A stretch of 64,000 nucleotides of DNA, taken from contig NBBA01000022.1 in the NCBI GenBank assembly GCA_002794785.1, positions 310,001 to 374,000 of the forward strand, given 5' to 3'. Made by a program: the position numbers and the translations under genes. Every line of letters starts with the position of its first letter. The first letter of the stretch is position 1. A model generated the notes under the pieces. It saw nothing but the letters and a program-made list of their open reading frames with translations. It was not told the origin of the DNA and made no database searches. The stretch is from Coniferiporia sulphurascens. Its lineage: Eukaryota; Basidiomycota; Agaricomycetes; Hymenochaetales; Hymenochaetaceae. Positions 32,642 through 43,952 of this stretch are shown one piece after another.

Positions 32642-35441
32642 ATGTACCCACCAAGTACGACGACTCCGAGTCCCCCTGCTCCCGGCCTGGGGTGGGGATG
32701 GGTCGAAGTCGAAAAGGTGGAAGGCGCGCAGTCGCAGCATGTTCACCTTTCTCGCGACTTCGTCGATGCCACTTCGGACCGTCGCCATCGGCGTCCCACC
32801 TCGCCCTTGCATTACTTCGCGCTGGCCTCGGCTTGTTTTACGCTCGGGTTCTTCATCAGGTCCGTAAGTATGTGGTACGGATATGCAATCTTTCTCGATA
32901 CTTCGGGAGCCGGGGCCCTCCCGGTCAAATCGATGGCTCAGACGGACGGTATACATCACACGGCAACGCATTTCGACTGGGAAGCCGTAAGCAAGATGTG
33001 GATTCCACCCCTTTTCTAAGCGGGTTCCTCATTCTAGTCTTTTGTGCAGCATGCGCCGTCGAAGGCGTTGAACTGGACTGAGTGCTACGGGGCCTTTCAG
33101 TGCGCGCGTCTAGCGGTGAGTCTGTATACTCGGGCTTTGAGAGAAGTCAGCGGTTTATCCGTTGTATGCGTGAATAGGTGCCGCTCGACTACTCCGATCT
33201 CTCCGGAGGGGAAGCTGCTGTCGCGCTGGTCAAGTCCGCCTCAAAGCTTCCGCCCGGCCACGAAAGCTTCCGCGGGCCGATCCTTTTCAATCCTGGTACG
33301 GAGTGTCTATTTCCCTGCTCACGGCCTTCTGTAAGGAAGCCACTGACGGTTCTCTTGCATTTCTCTAGGTGGTCCGGGAGGTTCTGGAATCGAGCTTGTG
33401 CTAGAACGGTCGGAGGCATTCCGCGCTGCGCTTGGCGAAGGCTTTGACCTCATCGGCTTCGACCCCCGAGGTACGTTCAACGTCCTCGACAAGCAACGCG
33501 AGCCTCATGGCATGCGCATACAGGTGTCGGCGAGACGACTCCACATCTATCCGTATTCAACACGCCACTCGAAGCTGGCAGGTTCTACGTACAGCAAGAG
33601 CTCAACGTGAACGCGACCGTATCTTCTCTTGGCAAAGCTTACGCTCAGAGTCAAATTCTTGGGAAACTTACTGCGGAGCGTGCAGGAGCCGTTGTGGAAC
33701 ACCTGTCGACGCCTACCGTCGCCCGTGACATGCTCAGCATCATCGAGGCCTCGGGCCAAGACAAGCTCCAGTATTGGGGCTTTTCGTGAGTTTCTTTCCT
33801 TTCTTTTTATAAGCCACACGTGTCGTATTCTATTGCTCATTTTAGAGTTAAGGTACGGTTCTGTCCTTGGTGCGACGTAAATGGTTTTTGTTGAATTTTT
33901 ATGCTGTGGATATTAATATTTAGACGGATAGGTTTGCCGCTATGTTTCCAGTGCGCTCTAACTTGACACATGAGACTAGTAAAGTGATACTAACATTTGT
34001 TGTCTGTACAGGACAAAGTCGGGCGCATTATTATCGACGGAGTTGAGGACCCCGAGGATTATTACCAAGGTCAGTTGTTGGGCTACTGGTCCTCTCATCT
34101 CTAATCGCAACCAACAGGTCTCTGGTCCAACAACCTTCGCGACACGGACGCAGCCCTGTTTGACATTTACCAGGCCTGCGTGGAAGCCGGACCACACAAA
34201 TGCGCCCTGTATGAAGCCAGCATCTCCCTCATCCAAGCGCGAGTCAATGCGCTTCTGAAGAGTCTCCGCGTCGCACCGATTCCATTATATGACGCAAGCA
34301 CATCCACATACGACACCGTCGACTACGCGCTCGTGCGGATGCTCATGCTCTCGACGCTGTACCAGACACATAAGGGCGGTGCAGCCCTCATGGAAACGCT
34401 CGCAGCGCTCGAGCGCGGAGACGGCGCATCTGCCTACGCACGCTCTATCAAGTACGCCTTTAGCCGGTTTTTAACGTGTAATTGCGCGAGGAAGTCGTTC
34501 ATACCAAATGGAGGCCACTCGGAAGTGCTCGCTGCAATTGCGTGCGGCGACTCTGTAGATCGGGACGATAGCATCGAAGACATTCGTATGGCGTATGAGG
34601 AAATGGCGAAAATGTCGAATTTTGCGGAGTCGTGGTACCCCCGCTCAGGCTGCTCGTGAGCATAGGGGATTTCCGTCGCTATCCTTAAAATTTTGACTGT
34701 ATAACTCCTATATTTCAGAGCCTGGAAGATACGGTCTAAAAATCGTTTCAACGGTACACTTGTTTTATATGAAATTACCGAGTTTCTCTTCGTCGCTCAC
34801 ATGCATTCCAGGCTCTTTTGAACAGACCACGAGCTTCCCATTACTAATTATCGGAAACGTGGCCGGTAAGGTCCCCCTTTTGCTTATTGGATCACTCTCA
34901 AAGTATTCTGCTGCTGACGTAAACCCCTTTTCTCGCCAAAAGACCCGGTTACGCCTCTCTGGAGGTGAGTGGCGAATTATTAACAGTGACTTACTTCTGC
35001 ATGACGACTCAACTTTCCCCCTTTCGTTTCATCAGTGCCCATAAGGTAGCAAAAGGGTTCAAAGACTCGGTTGTGCTGACGCAGAATTCATCAGGGGTAA
35101 GCTACATTGTCCTCCTAACCCCAGAAATCTAACACGTAAACCAACCACCACTCAATCCCTCAAACCAAAAACAGCACTGCTCGATTTCTGCGTCGTCCCT
35201 TTGTACGCTCAAGGCAGTTCGTAACTATTTCATCGATGGCGTGCTCCCGGAGAAGGGCACCGTGTGTCAAGTCGAGAGTTCGATATTCGGAACCAGCCAA
35301 GGGCCGGACGCTCGTATTGTGGAGACGCTTAGCACAGAGGATCGTGGCCTCCTCGAGGCGTCGCGTGCGCTTAAGGAGTCGTATTTCGTTCCGATGGCGG
35401 GAATCGGGGTTGTAGGTAGAGGATTTAAGGGTGTATACTGA
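32642..35441 (+). CDS. Membrane-anchored alpha/beta hydrolase, TAP-like (copy B)
   Basis: There are 14 exons (32642..32986, 33050..33115, 33178..33295, 33369..33470, 33524..33785, 33853..33876, 33932..33950, 34012..34069, 34118..34655, 34719..34753, 34812..34865, 34943..34964, 35036..35096, 35175..35441), 656 aa. Every exon except the first has exactly the same length as in the gene at 25307, and intron positions and phases are preserved. The triad is intact: Ser in WGFSYGSVLGA, Asp in GNVADPVTPLW, His in SSGHCS. A membrane segment lies at about 56-73. The N-terminal cytosolic tail differs most from copy A. Coding similarity is high but clearly diverged, so the duplication is old and both copies appear maintained. 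The immediate upstream sequence now derives largely from the transposon. Confidence 0.9.
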
Positions 35442-35678
35442 GTTGTTAATTTACGTGTGTTGCCAGGTCAAGCCCAAATGAGATCGTCTGCGGTAACAGT
35501 TGAGACGCAATTATGGCAGGAACATGGCCTCATTACCTCTGATGTACAGGACTAAGAGAGGTCAAAAAGAGTCTCGTTCTCGTGTTGTTTATACCGTGGA
35601 GGGAGGGGGTGGCGTCTGGGTAGTCTAAGTCTGTAAGAACCGCCGAAATTTTCAAAAGACTACTAATTAACTTAGTCG

Positions 35679-35749
35679 TGCATTAAGGGGGAATCGAACC
35701 CCCGGCGGGTCGATGGCAACGACCCAGGTTACCACTACCCCATTAATGC
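35679..35749 (-). tRNA. tRNA-Gly(GCC), copy 2
   Basis: The 71-nt sequence is identical to the tRNA at 28333..28403, with the same anticodon GCC and no intron. It lies about 240 bp after the stop of hydrolase copy B, as copy 1 lies about 170 bp after copy A, which suggests that the duplicated unit included the tRNA. Confidence 0.9.
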
Positions 35750-35806
35750 TATGAAAGCGTTTTCCCAATTATGTAAATGCTGCGCAGCCACAGCACAGCC
35801 GCACAG

Positions 35807-35900
35807 CTACAGGTGGATATAATTAGTTACGCCGGTGGAATGGCGTTGGGAAAGACCTTCCATATTGAGGTGCGGCGTAACTAATTATATCCACCTGTAG
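35807..35900. repeat. Perfect 27-bp inverted repeat (foldback)
   Basis: The arms 35807..35833 and 35874..35900 are exact reverse complements with a 40-nt loop. The arms begin CTACAGGTGG and end TTACGCC. The perfect match implies recent origin or selection. It could be a very small MITE-like element or a structured RNA; I see no target duplication at its edges. Confidence 0.8.
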
Positions 35901-36370
35901 ATGCCTTCGTAATTTCTTTGACGAAAAAAATCCTTATCGTAAACTTAACTCGTAAGTTCACTCGGTTAATCGACCCGGGTGATGATTGAGGCGAACTCCC
36001 TTGAAACGTGGGTACGAGAATCGTGGCATTTTCAATATTGTCTGCAGAGCCATGTGCAGAATCAACACAAAAGTTTCCGGCATCAAGGCCCACAACGGAT
36101 GATATCTATAAGAGTAGTGCGCATGGAGCGCTAGAAAACATGCGCGACAACATGCTCGACGATTTCATTTGGAAACATGACTGTGTTCGCCCAATGCATG
36201 TGATAATTTATACGTATGTTATTATGGTAGGTAAGCTGGGTATACATGCACCGCCGTGGTGGGTGCGAGACTCTATCTGAGCAAACACGTCGAGCAATAA
36301 ATATGTGTAAATAGAAACGAGAAACACAAGACGCACCGCAGCGCAAGTCCGGATGTGACAAAATTAAAAC
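35901..36370. other. Intergenic region
   Basis: This is the 3' flank of the serine palmitoyltransferase small-subunit-like gene. I see no additional gene in these 470 nt. Confidence 0.4.
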
Positions 36371-36772
36371 TCAAAGCTCCACAGACCGACTCATCCGCAG
36401 GTCCTTGAGGTTATCAACCAGTGAATCCGAGCCGGACAAGTAGTACTGCGCGCGTCGAGACGCCGAGACGATCGCGTGCGGGAAGTAGCGCACCATGCCG
36501 ACAGTGACGAAGATAAACGTTATGATGAAAATGGCGACTTTTATGTGTCCCAAAAAATGCAGACGGTGAGCAGAAGAAGAGGCTAGATGCGGAATGTGCT
36601 GCTTACAGATAAGGAATATCTCCCAAGGCTCCATCAACGACAGCGCAAAGGTGGTCTCGGTCCATATCCAGACGCGCCATGCAGCATTGGCGACAAGTCC
36701 GCTAGGCTGGTTGTATTTCTTTTTCCGCTCCGTCTCCCGCCAGACTTCTTGAGAAGCTTGCACACTAGTCAT
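36371..36772 (-). CDS. Serine palmitoyltransferase small-subunit-like membrane protein
   Basis: There are two exons (36772..36607, 36537..36371), 110 aa. A soluble N-terminus is followed by ETTFALSLMEPWEIFLIF and a hydrophobic stretch AIFIITFIFVTVGMVRYFP, then a basic tail. The pattern of an aromatic/Glu-Pro-Trp-Glu motif directly before one membrane span is that of the small subunits (ssSPT) that stimulate serine palmitoyltransferase, the first enzyme of sphingolipid synthesis in the ER. The fungal Tsc3-type proteins are similarly short. The start is the Met of MTSVQASQ. An earlier in-frame Met exists (near 36814), but sequence before MTSV looks untranslated. Assignment rests on the short motif only. 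Confidence 0.7.
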   Translation of the reverse strand: MTSVQASQEVWRETERKKKYNQPSGLVANAAWRVWIWTETTFALSLMEPWEIFLICKQHIPHLASSSAHRLHFLGHIKVAIFIITFIFVTVGMVRYFPHAIVSASRRAQYYLSGSDSLVDNLKDLRMSRSVEL

Positions 36773-38192
36773 GTTGTAGGAAGGAGCGGGAAAAGGACGG
36801 TGGAGGATGCACAAGTTAAAGTGGCACGAGAGTCACCCTCTATTTTGCGCTGATCCCGGCATCCAGCGTTCTGGCGGAACCATATGTCACGTCTGTGACT
36901 AAACGCCGTCCGCAGATCGGCCATCTGGCCGCCACCAGGCCGACCGGCATCACGCTGAGTCCTTACGATTACGAGCATTAATTCTCGAAATTGTCGAAGC
37001 CTGTGAGTGCGCTGATAGTCTATGAAGTTTTAAACTCGAGCAGGGTATACTGACGTTTCCTCAGTGAGACACTGGAGTATGGATTGCCAATTGCCAATTT
37101 ACCACTGGTAATTGAAAGTTTACAGGCAACAATTACAAGACTGGTCCGGGTAGTCCAACCTCTGGTAGATGTCGGGCCATTATTGATACATTAATATTGT
37201 CTCGGCACATACCCTCTTTTGAAATACAGCCACCTCAATGAACGAAAGAATGCAGTCTGCAAATCGAAATCTGCGTTATTTTTAGTAGCAAGCGCCCTAC
37301 GAAACAAACTCAGCGATTGTCGGGGGTAAACTTGTTTCGTAAACTGTGCTTACAGCAGCCTGCCATTTTATTACATGCTCAAGTCGTCGTTGTCTCAGTG
37401 AGTTACTTGAGCGAGGTATATAGTGCTTCCTTCCCGTCACACAACTGAATAAAACGAGTAAATTCTGACTCCACCCGGAATCTGTCTTCGGAGGTCAGTG
37501 GAATAAATTATGAGGCTGCGCTACGTGGGTAATCAACTCAACTTTTCTTTGCCTTTTTTTAGCCGATAAGAATATCGCAAAGTCAGAAAACAAACTTATA
37601 ACATGCTGAAGGTCTGTCTTTGAATCAACTTTGCGTTTTCCATTGGCTTACTAAAGCAAAGGTCGTCGTAGCCTCTCTCAGGACTGCCAGGTTGATTAAG
37701 TCGCAGAAGATACACACTGCGAAAGAGCTGGTGTGGTTAAACTGATGTTTATGTTTTGCTCTCCGCACAGCCCGATGACACACTAAACCATCGCCTCAGG
37801 CCTCGCCGGCAGAAGACCGCTTACCGAAACTTATTTTGCGTTAATCACTTGCGTTTTGAGGTAGTTCAAATTTGGCCAATATAAATTTGCATCCTTTGAG
37901 GTTTGTAGAAAAACACCCGCCGTCCTCAGATGACATGTCATTCATCGGCCCACTCTTTCAAGTTTGTCCTTAAAAACAGAGCTCATACAGATCGAAATAT
38001 TCATTTTCGACCCACACTCGTTTTTTCAGCAAACACTGGCTTACCAACAACCAAGCAGTAGTTTCTTCCTTAACTCTCCTCTTGCAGTGTTCAGGAATCA
38101 GGTGGGTTCTTCATATTATTTACCGCCGCTTCCTCGCGTTTATGTCCTAATTTCATTTATCCTTGTCCCTCGAGTGCCCTTGCTGACTTCTA
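36773..38192. other. AT-rich intergenic region
   Basis: This 1.4-kb stretch has no credible ORF. It is clearly more AT-rich than the coding regions around it. It may contain the promoters of both neighbours, but I see no repeat or RNA gene. Confidence 0.45.
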
Positions 38193-39095
38193 ATGAGGCA
38201 GGTAAACACCTTACCCTACGACCTAGGCGAGTTGTCTGGCCCCATTCCATCTTTTGAGTTATGTTTCAAGCAGCTTTTCTTTGCAGGGGACGACCGTCTG
38301 TCCATTCTCGATGGGCGGGAGGCAAAGCTCACCCAAGACAGCAAAGAGATCGGCGCACTTTTCAGGGGTGCCCAGCGTCTCTTACATCGATTTGACGAGC
38401 AGGGGACCAGACTGCTCGACTGGTTCCCGAACGCGCTCCGTCATCTATTGCAAACCCGAATTGTCGGACCCACGCTTAACAACTCGGCCCCGTTTTCAAA
38501 GGCAGCACCTAGGCTAAACACGATTCTGCAGTCTGATCTGGACCGCGAACGCGACGCGGTCTTACACGTGCTCGTCATGCTAGAAATCCTTGATTGGATC
38601 GCAGAGGTGCTCGTTGATGCTGATGCGAAAGCTAACCGCAGTGGGAGGAAAACACTGCCCGAGGCCGCACGAAAGCGTATAGTACAGGGCGAGCTTATCA
38701 GAATATCAGTATCGTCCGAGGACCTAAGGGACGTTTTAGAGCAAGAGGTGCAGGATCTGAGGGCGTATCGGGAACGATTGAAAGCCTCAAAAAATGCGGC
38801 TCTATTGAGTCCGCCTATCGCCCTGAGTGCTGACGAAGATGTAACCGGCACCTACGCTCACCCATTGCTTGACCGCAACATCCCCGCAACTGACGCTCAC
38901 CCAGAAAGCGGACCCGGACTGTCCTGGATGCACAGAGTACTCATGCCCGCGGTTCTCCGCCGTTCGCGGCAGCGTGCGCACTCGTATCCGATTGCTCTTG
39001 GTCTTCTAACTCGTTGCGTCATTAAGGGCACCATCACCCCGAGCAGATTACGAACACGAGCAAAAAGTCTAGACGACCCATTGCCTCTTCATTGA
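38193..39095 (+). CDS. Hypothetical protein, orphan ORF
   Basis: This is an uninterrupted frame of 300 codons. The product is helical and charged in the middle (LDRERDAVLHVLVMLEILDW, then LRDVLEQEVQDLRAYRERL), with no membrane span, signal or motif I recognise. Its composition is that of a real protein rather than a chance frame. The true start is uncertain: a strong acceptor (TTTCTTTGCAG) lies at 38276..38286, inside the frame, so the first exon might be different. It has no intron, which is unusual in this window. I give no function. Confidence 0.5.
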   Translation: MRQVNTLPYDLGELSGPIPSFELCFKQLFFAGDDRLSILDGREAKLTQDSKEIGALFRGAQRLLHRFDEQGTRLLDWFPNALRHLLQTRIVGPTLNNSAPFSKAAPRLNTILQSDLDRERDAVLHVLVMLEILDWIAEVLVDADAKANRSGRKTLPEAARKRIVQGELIRISVSSEDLRDVLEQEVQDLRAYRERLKASKNAALLSPPIALSADEDVTGTYAHPLLDRNIPATDAHPESGPGLSWMHRVLMPAVLRRSRQRAHSYPIALGLLTRCVIKGTITPSRLRTRAKSLDDPLPLH

Positions 39096-39726
39096 CGCAC
39101 CGTCAGGATCGACAGCTTCCCAGCTACCTGATGACTGAGATAGCGGAGTCTATACTCGTGAACAAATCATAACATTCTTTTGACTTTTATCCGATCTTAC
39201 TTCCTTCCGGACAAAAAGAGACCTTTACAAATACATAATTTCTCTCCCTTGGACGTTACTTCTACTTCTGACACTTTTCCAAAGCAGGCAATCTTCGGAC
39301 ACTAGTACTTTTTCGAATCAACATCTGGTAAGGGTGTGTAACGAATGCTCCCCATTGTCATTAAAGACGCCGTTGGTAAAGTATCATTCACAACGTTTTG
39401 GTTTTCTTTTAGGGTGCCCCAACCCCCGGATCGAATGGACTTCCGAGCACGTAAGATTCAGGCCTGGAGGGAAATGTTCAAGGCGAGGTCAGAGCATTCA
39501 TCGGGCCGAGGTGCCGTGGAACCTTTAAGTACAGCAAATTTTGATAGCAATTCGTAGTCTTTTTATACTTCCGACATACTGCCAGGTAGCAAGTGTTGAT
39601 ATGCGAAGAACCCTGTTTTTTTACTTATAAAAACGAGCAAGTTGAGCCCTGAAACCTCGTAACCATTATGAGATATTCGGTTAAGAAAAGGTAAAAAATG
39701 CCGCTCCAGTGTCTGCATATATGCAG
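39096..39726. other. Intergenic region with possible unassigned exon
   Basis: A 70-codon frame at 39345..39557 contains a charged stretch (MDFRARKIQAWREMF) preceded by a good acceptor at about 39413. It could be a last exon of the orphan gene upstream, but I found no donor that joins in phase. Nothing else is seen. Confidence 0.3.
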
Positions 39727-41929
39727 CTACTTGCGATAAGTTTCCCAGTCCTTCAACCACTCCTTCACAAAAGCGATCGTCTCTTTGTGGATGTTGAGAA
39801 TTTCGAAAGGCTCATCGTTCATATTTTCCAAGCCGTTCTCGTCGTAGTGATGGACACCATCTGAGAATTCCACATTATGTTTAGCATCAGTTGATATTAT
39901 CTGAATAGAAGCGACTGTACTGACCAGGTATCAGCTTAAAAGGCTGCAGAATGGTGTCTTTTCGAACCGCCGCGTATTCACTATGCGGGGTGGCGGGTCG
40001 CCACGGGTCAACTGTGGGACCGTCAGGAATATTCATAACCCAAACGACGAGGCCACGAGGCCCTGCATACCTTCGCCATCAATAATAGCAAGCCTATCCG
40101 CGGCGATAGAGAAGTCACCCAGGACGTTCACAGCCGTGACATTTGGCATAGTCGGAACGGCAAAGTGCTCGCCAGGAGGGAAGGCCTGTGGAGGCGAAGT
40201 TTAGGAGTCTAGTCCATCACATGTAACCGAAGCAAATCCCACTGACCTGGCGACAAATGCGTGAGTTCGACTCCAGCGTATTGAGACGAGATACAATCCG
40301 CGGCAGGTCATTGTCTGGAGGGGCAGTCTGTAATAACAGTCCAAATGAAGTGTTTGATCATCGACCAAGACAGATTGCTCTACGCACTATGAAATATCCC
40401 CATTCCGTGCAGACTTGGAAAGTCCATGCACGCCATTCCTCCGAAAGGGAAGTATTCTGGAATTTCTCATCGTCGTGCGACCCAAAGCACTAGAAATAGC
40501 ATGCTACGGGTTCATGGATTACTTCAGACAGGATATTATCAGCACACGAACCTCTTCAACGGTGTACCCTTCAGGACATCTTGAAACATAGTTCTGTACA
40601 ATCATTAGCCATACGTTGAATGAACATTGGCCCTATGATTTACCTCCTTAATGTACTTTGCATAGTTGTGGACTGTAATGGGAACCTCCAGGCCTCCCGG
40701 GGGAACAAGTTTCTCATCCGCCTCTTTACCAGCAAAAGGTGACGCCAACGCGTCGCAGAATAGGTTAAACCTATTACTACCAACTTCAGGATCCCAGTTC
40801 TTTGCTTGCCACGCTCCAAGAGGACTCTGGCAGACGCTATCAGAAAAAGCTAGTTCCTATCCAGACCTACGCAATACACTTACGGACAGAAGCGAGGCAA
40901 AATCGTCGTCGTGCTGGAGGTCCCCAAGGCCAAACAAGGCTTTCAATGGCTTGCGAAGGTGGGGCATGTACAGAAGCACATGGTCAATGGCGGCAATGGA
41001 TGTCACCAAATGCTTCGAGCATTGGGGGTCGGCCGCACGCCGGATGATGTCCATGTATTCCCAAAGCTCTAAAGACGCGTGCGTAACTCCACTCGACGCG
41101 ATTGCTCCGAAGACGAGTTCCGGATAGAGAACCCTATAGCAAGGATGTTTGAGCAACCTTGGCCCTGTATACAAGTATTGGACTACCTCATGTGAGCGGA
41201 TCTGGCTAGATATTCGTTTATTGAGTAATGCGTTTAAAGCTTAACACTGAGACGGAAAGCACCTCCGGCATATGAGCCTCCGTAGTATATCCAAGGTGTT
41301 TCGGGGGCAGTCAAATCGTCGCCAATGCCGTCAAATTTAACCTTGGACATGAAGTTTGCGGAGTCCGCAGCGGACTGAGCATTGTTCAGCCACCTATGCT
41401 CATTCGTGATAAGTACGTTCGTGCTGCGCGCTAGGTGAACGAAGCTTACACACCTTAACGAGTCCGTCGAAAAATTTGCCACTGGGATCGACCCGCCGTA
41501 GTAACGATGCTCTAGCACCACACCCAAACCATTCGTTGCCTTTGCGAGTATCTCCAGGATCCCTTTGTGCAGGAATGGGAGACGGTTTTCGCCACTTGTC
41601 TCCCCACCATCAAGCACGATCACAGGACCTCCCTTCTTGTAATGTCGAGCGTTGAACCAGTACCTCTGCCCAAATGTTCGCGTGTCGTTAGAGAAATGGT
41701 CCAATGGCTGCTCGAACCATTTCTCAGGAAACTCGTCACGGTGGCCTAGCACTGCTTGCGAGCTCTCCTCGGCGACGAATGGCAATGTCTGCCCAGTCCG
41801 CTTATCATTCAAGAGACGGAAGAGATTAATGGACTGAGCACCGAAGAACGGTTCAGAGCTGGGAGAGGCAGCGACAAAGACGGCGGCACCGAAGACCACA
41901 AAGAGAAGTTTCGAGGCGGATATACGCAT
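39727..41929 (-). CDS. Serine carboxypeptidase S28 (PRCP/DPP7-like), secreted
   Basis: There are 11 exons (41929..41454, 41393..41263, 41205..41187, 41133..40884, 40826..40644, 40593..40552, 40489..40388, 40327..40247, 40185..40071, 40011..39925, 39860..39727), 539 aa. A signal peptide is clear (MRISASKLLFVVFGAAVFVA). The mature part shows WFEQPLDHFSNDTRTFGQRY, EHRYYGGSIP, the nucleophile Ser in YYGGSYAGARSAHMR, the acid Asp in IDGEVDPWRP and the His in PDGVHHYDENGL, in the order of family S28. These enzymes remove residues after proline from peptide ends in vacuole or secretions. One exon is only 19 nt, but it is fixed by the AGARSAHMR motif. It is divergent from the syntaxin gene. Confidence 0.92.
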
Positions 41930-42641
41930 CGCGTTATGTCCGCCAACGGGCTAGTGAAATAGTGAAGACGTTGACGTTATTCACGTCCCCGACAACGACC
42001 GTGCGATAAGTAAACACGAGTAGCACGCTGGTACTGTAGCTGCTTATTCGGCGGCGTGTGGTCGTTCAATCTTGCCGCTTTGCCGGTCACACTGCCGAAG
42101 GTCCCTCAGTAATATGTCCGATAGCCTAATTCTACTCATCGGGCTGCGGCGAGATCGTCTTAACAGCCTTTGTCCACAGCCGCGACCGAAAGCTGTGATT
42201 TATCCCGGTATAAGGACTGCGCAGCGGGGTCACCTTCGTATTAGCGCTGTCATGTTGCCTCGCTTGGCCGCAGTGATCTCAGCCGGCCATGCCATGGCCT
42301 TCACAGGGCGCGCTTGCATAGCCCGCCTTGATCCAGCATCATCCCTATTTGAACGCACAGTGGGAACGTGCCCGCAACAGACCATCTTCTTCGCCCCCTC
42401 TCATCCTATCGTTTCACGAAATGGCGCGGGACAGACTAGCAGCACTGAGGGCACGTAGATCAAAAGCACCTTTTTCTTGACACAGGCAGCTTAGCTTATG
42501 AACTTCGCTGCACGTAGGGAATGCAACAGGTCGAATCTTCATATGGGGGAAGGTACGCTGGGATCTGTTATTGCCGAACGCTCTAAATGAACTCATCCGT
42601 GCCTCCCCAGCGAAATACAATCACATTACGAGCTATCTCAA
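41930..42641. other. Divergent promoter region
   Basis: These 712 nt lie between the start codons of the carboxypeptidase and syntaxin genes. Open frames on the plus strand show no motif. I see no distinct regulatory repeat. Confidence 0.4.
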
Positions 42642-43715
42642 ATGGCGGGCAAGAGCTCGTTGTCCAATGAGGACAGCGGCATGCTGGACGATGCATTCTA
42701 TAACGAGGTACACTGGTCATGCCTCGTTTCACGTTTGAAGTCTATTATACTAATAGCTTTTCATAAAAGATCAGGGAGTTCGAAGAAGACCTACGCAGGT
42801 TTGACGCGAACGTCAAGTTGATGTCTACTCTGCATTCTCAACAACTCGACGCCGTTGATTTAGGCAATGGCAATGCTGATAGCCAGCTCGAGAGCGTGGT
42901 GGAGGAGACGCGCTCATTGAGTGCAACATTGAAGAGGCGCATTGCAATCCTGCAGAGCCAGCCGGCCGACGCACGGGAAGCTAATATCCGGAGGCCGCAA
43001 ATCGAGCGAGTGAAGACGAAATTTATGGACGCTATCCAGAATTACCAATCCGAGGAGAAATTGTATCGCGACAAGCATAAGGATCGACTGGTACGACAAT
43101 ACAAAATTGGTGCGACGCAATTTCCTTCTCAACGAGCTTTAGAGTCTCACAAGTTTAAACAGTGAATCCGGATGCGACACAGGAGGACATTGAAGAGGTC
43201 GTAAGTGGGGACTCAGGCGCGCAGATATTTTCCCAGGCTATGCTCGGGGACAGACGTGCCGGGTCCCAGAGTGCGTACCGCGAGGTGCAGAAACGCCACG
43301 AAGAAATTAAAAAGATCGAAGGAAAACTAGTTGAATTGGCTGAACTGTTTAATGATGTGCGTCCTGTTCTCTCGTGGTTTATCGTCCTCAGTCATCTTAG
43401 GATTGCGTGTCTAGGTGAGCCACCTCGTTGAACAGCAAGGCGATACGATCAACGTTATAGAAGAAAAAACTATATTAGCTGGAGCCGATATAGAGGCTGG
43501 GTGAGTGGCTTTATACCCGATACGCTTTTATGCTGCTCTAGGGCACTAACTCGTGGTACGTCTTCAGGAAGGGATACACGGACAAAGCTGTCGTTAGCGC
43601 GCGTAGCGCTCGGCAGAAACGTTGGATATGTTTCATTCTCACCTTGATTATTCTCATAATCATTGCCGCAGTAGTTGGCTGTGAAGTGAGCAACAAGTGT
43701 CACACTAACAACTAG
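42642..43715 (+). CDS. sso1: Plasma-membrane-type syntaxin (Qa-SNARE, Sso1/2-like)
   Basis: There are five exons (42642..42707, 42770..43109, 43163..43356, 43415..43500, 43568..43715), 277 aa. The N-terminal Habc bundle (about 20-140) precedes the SNARE helix (about 165-232), in which VSHLVEQQGDTINVIEE contains the ionic-layer Gln. A basic linker (SARSARQKRW) leads to the C-terminal anchor ICFILTLIILIIIAAVV (249-265) and a short tail. The order and length match exocytic syntaxins such as yeast Sso1/Sso2. It should pair with SNAP-25 and synaptobrevin homologues in secretory vesicle fusion. The SSO name is by family resemblance. Confidence 0.88.
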
Positions 43716-43952
43716 GCATTCGAATTTTGCGATCAGCTGGCAACAAATCTCTAAGATTAGTACTTAGCACACCATGATATGTTAGCGGCACGGGTCGTGT
43801 TAATTAAAATTAAGATGGACATTTTAATGTTATTATTGTACAATCGTAATTAAGGCGTTACGTCATCTCGTCATGATCTACGTCTTCGATTTCAAGTTCC
43901 GGGCGACCAGCTCTGAGTCGTCGATCTTAAAATTGGACTACTACCATCTAAA

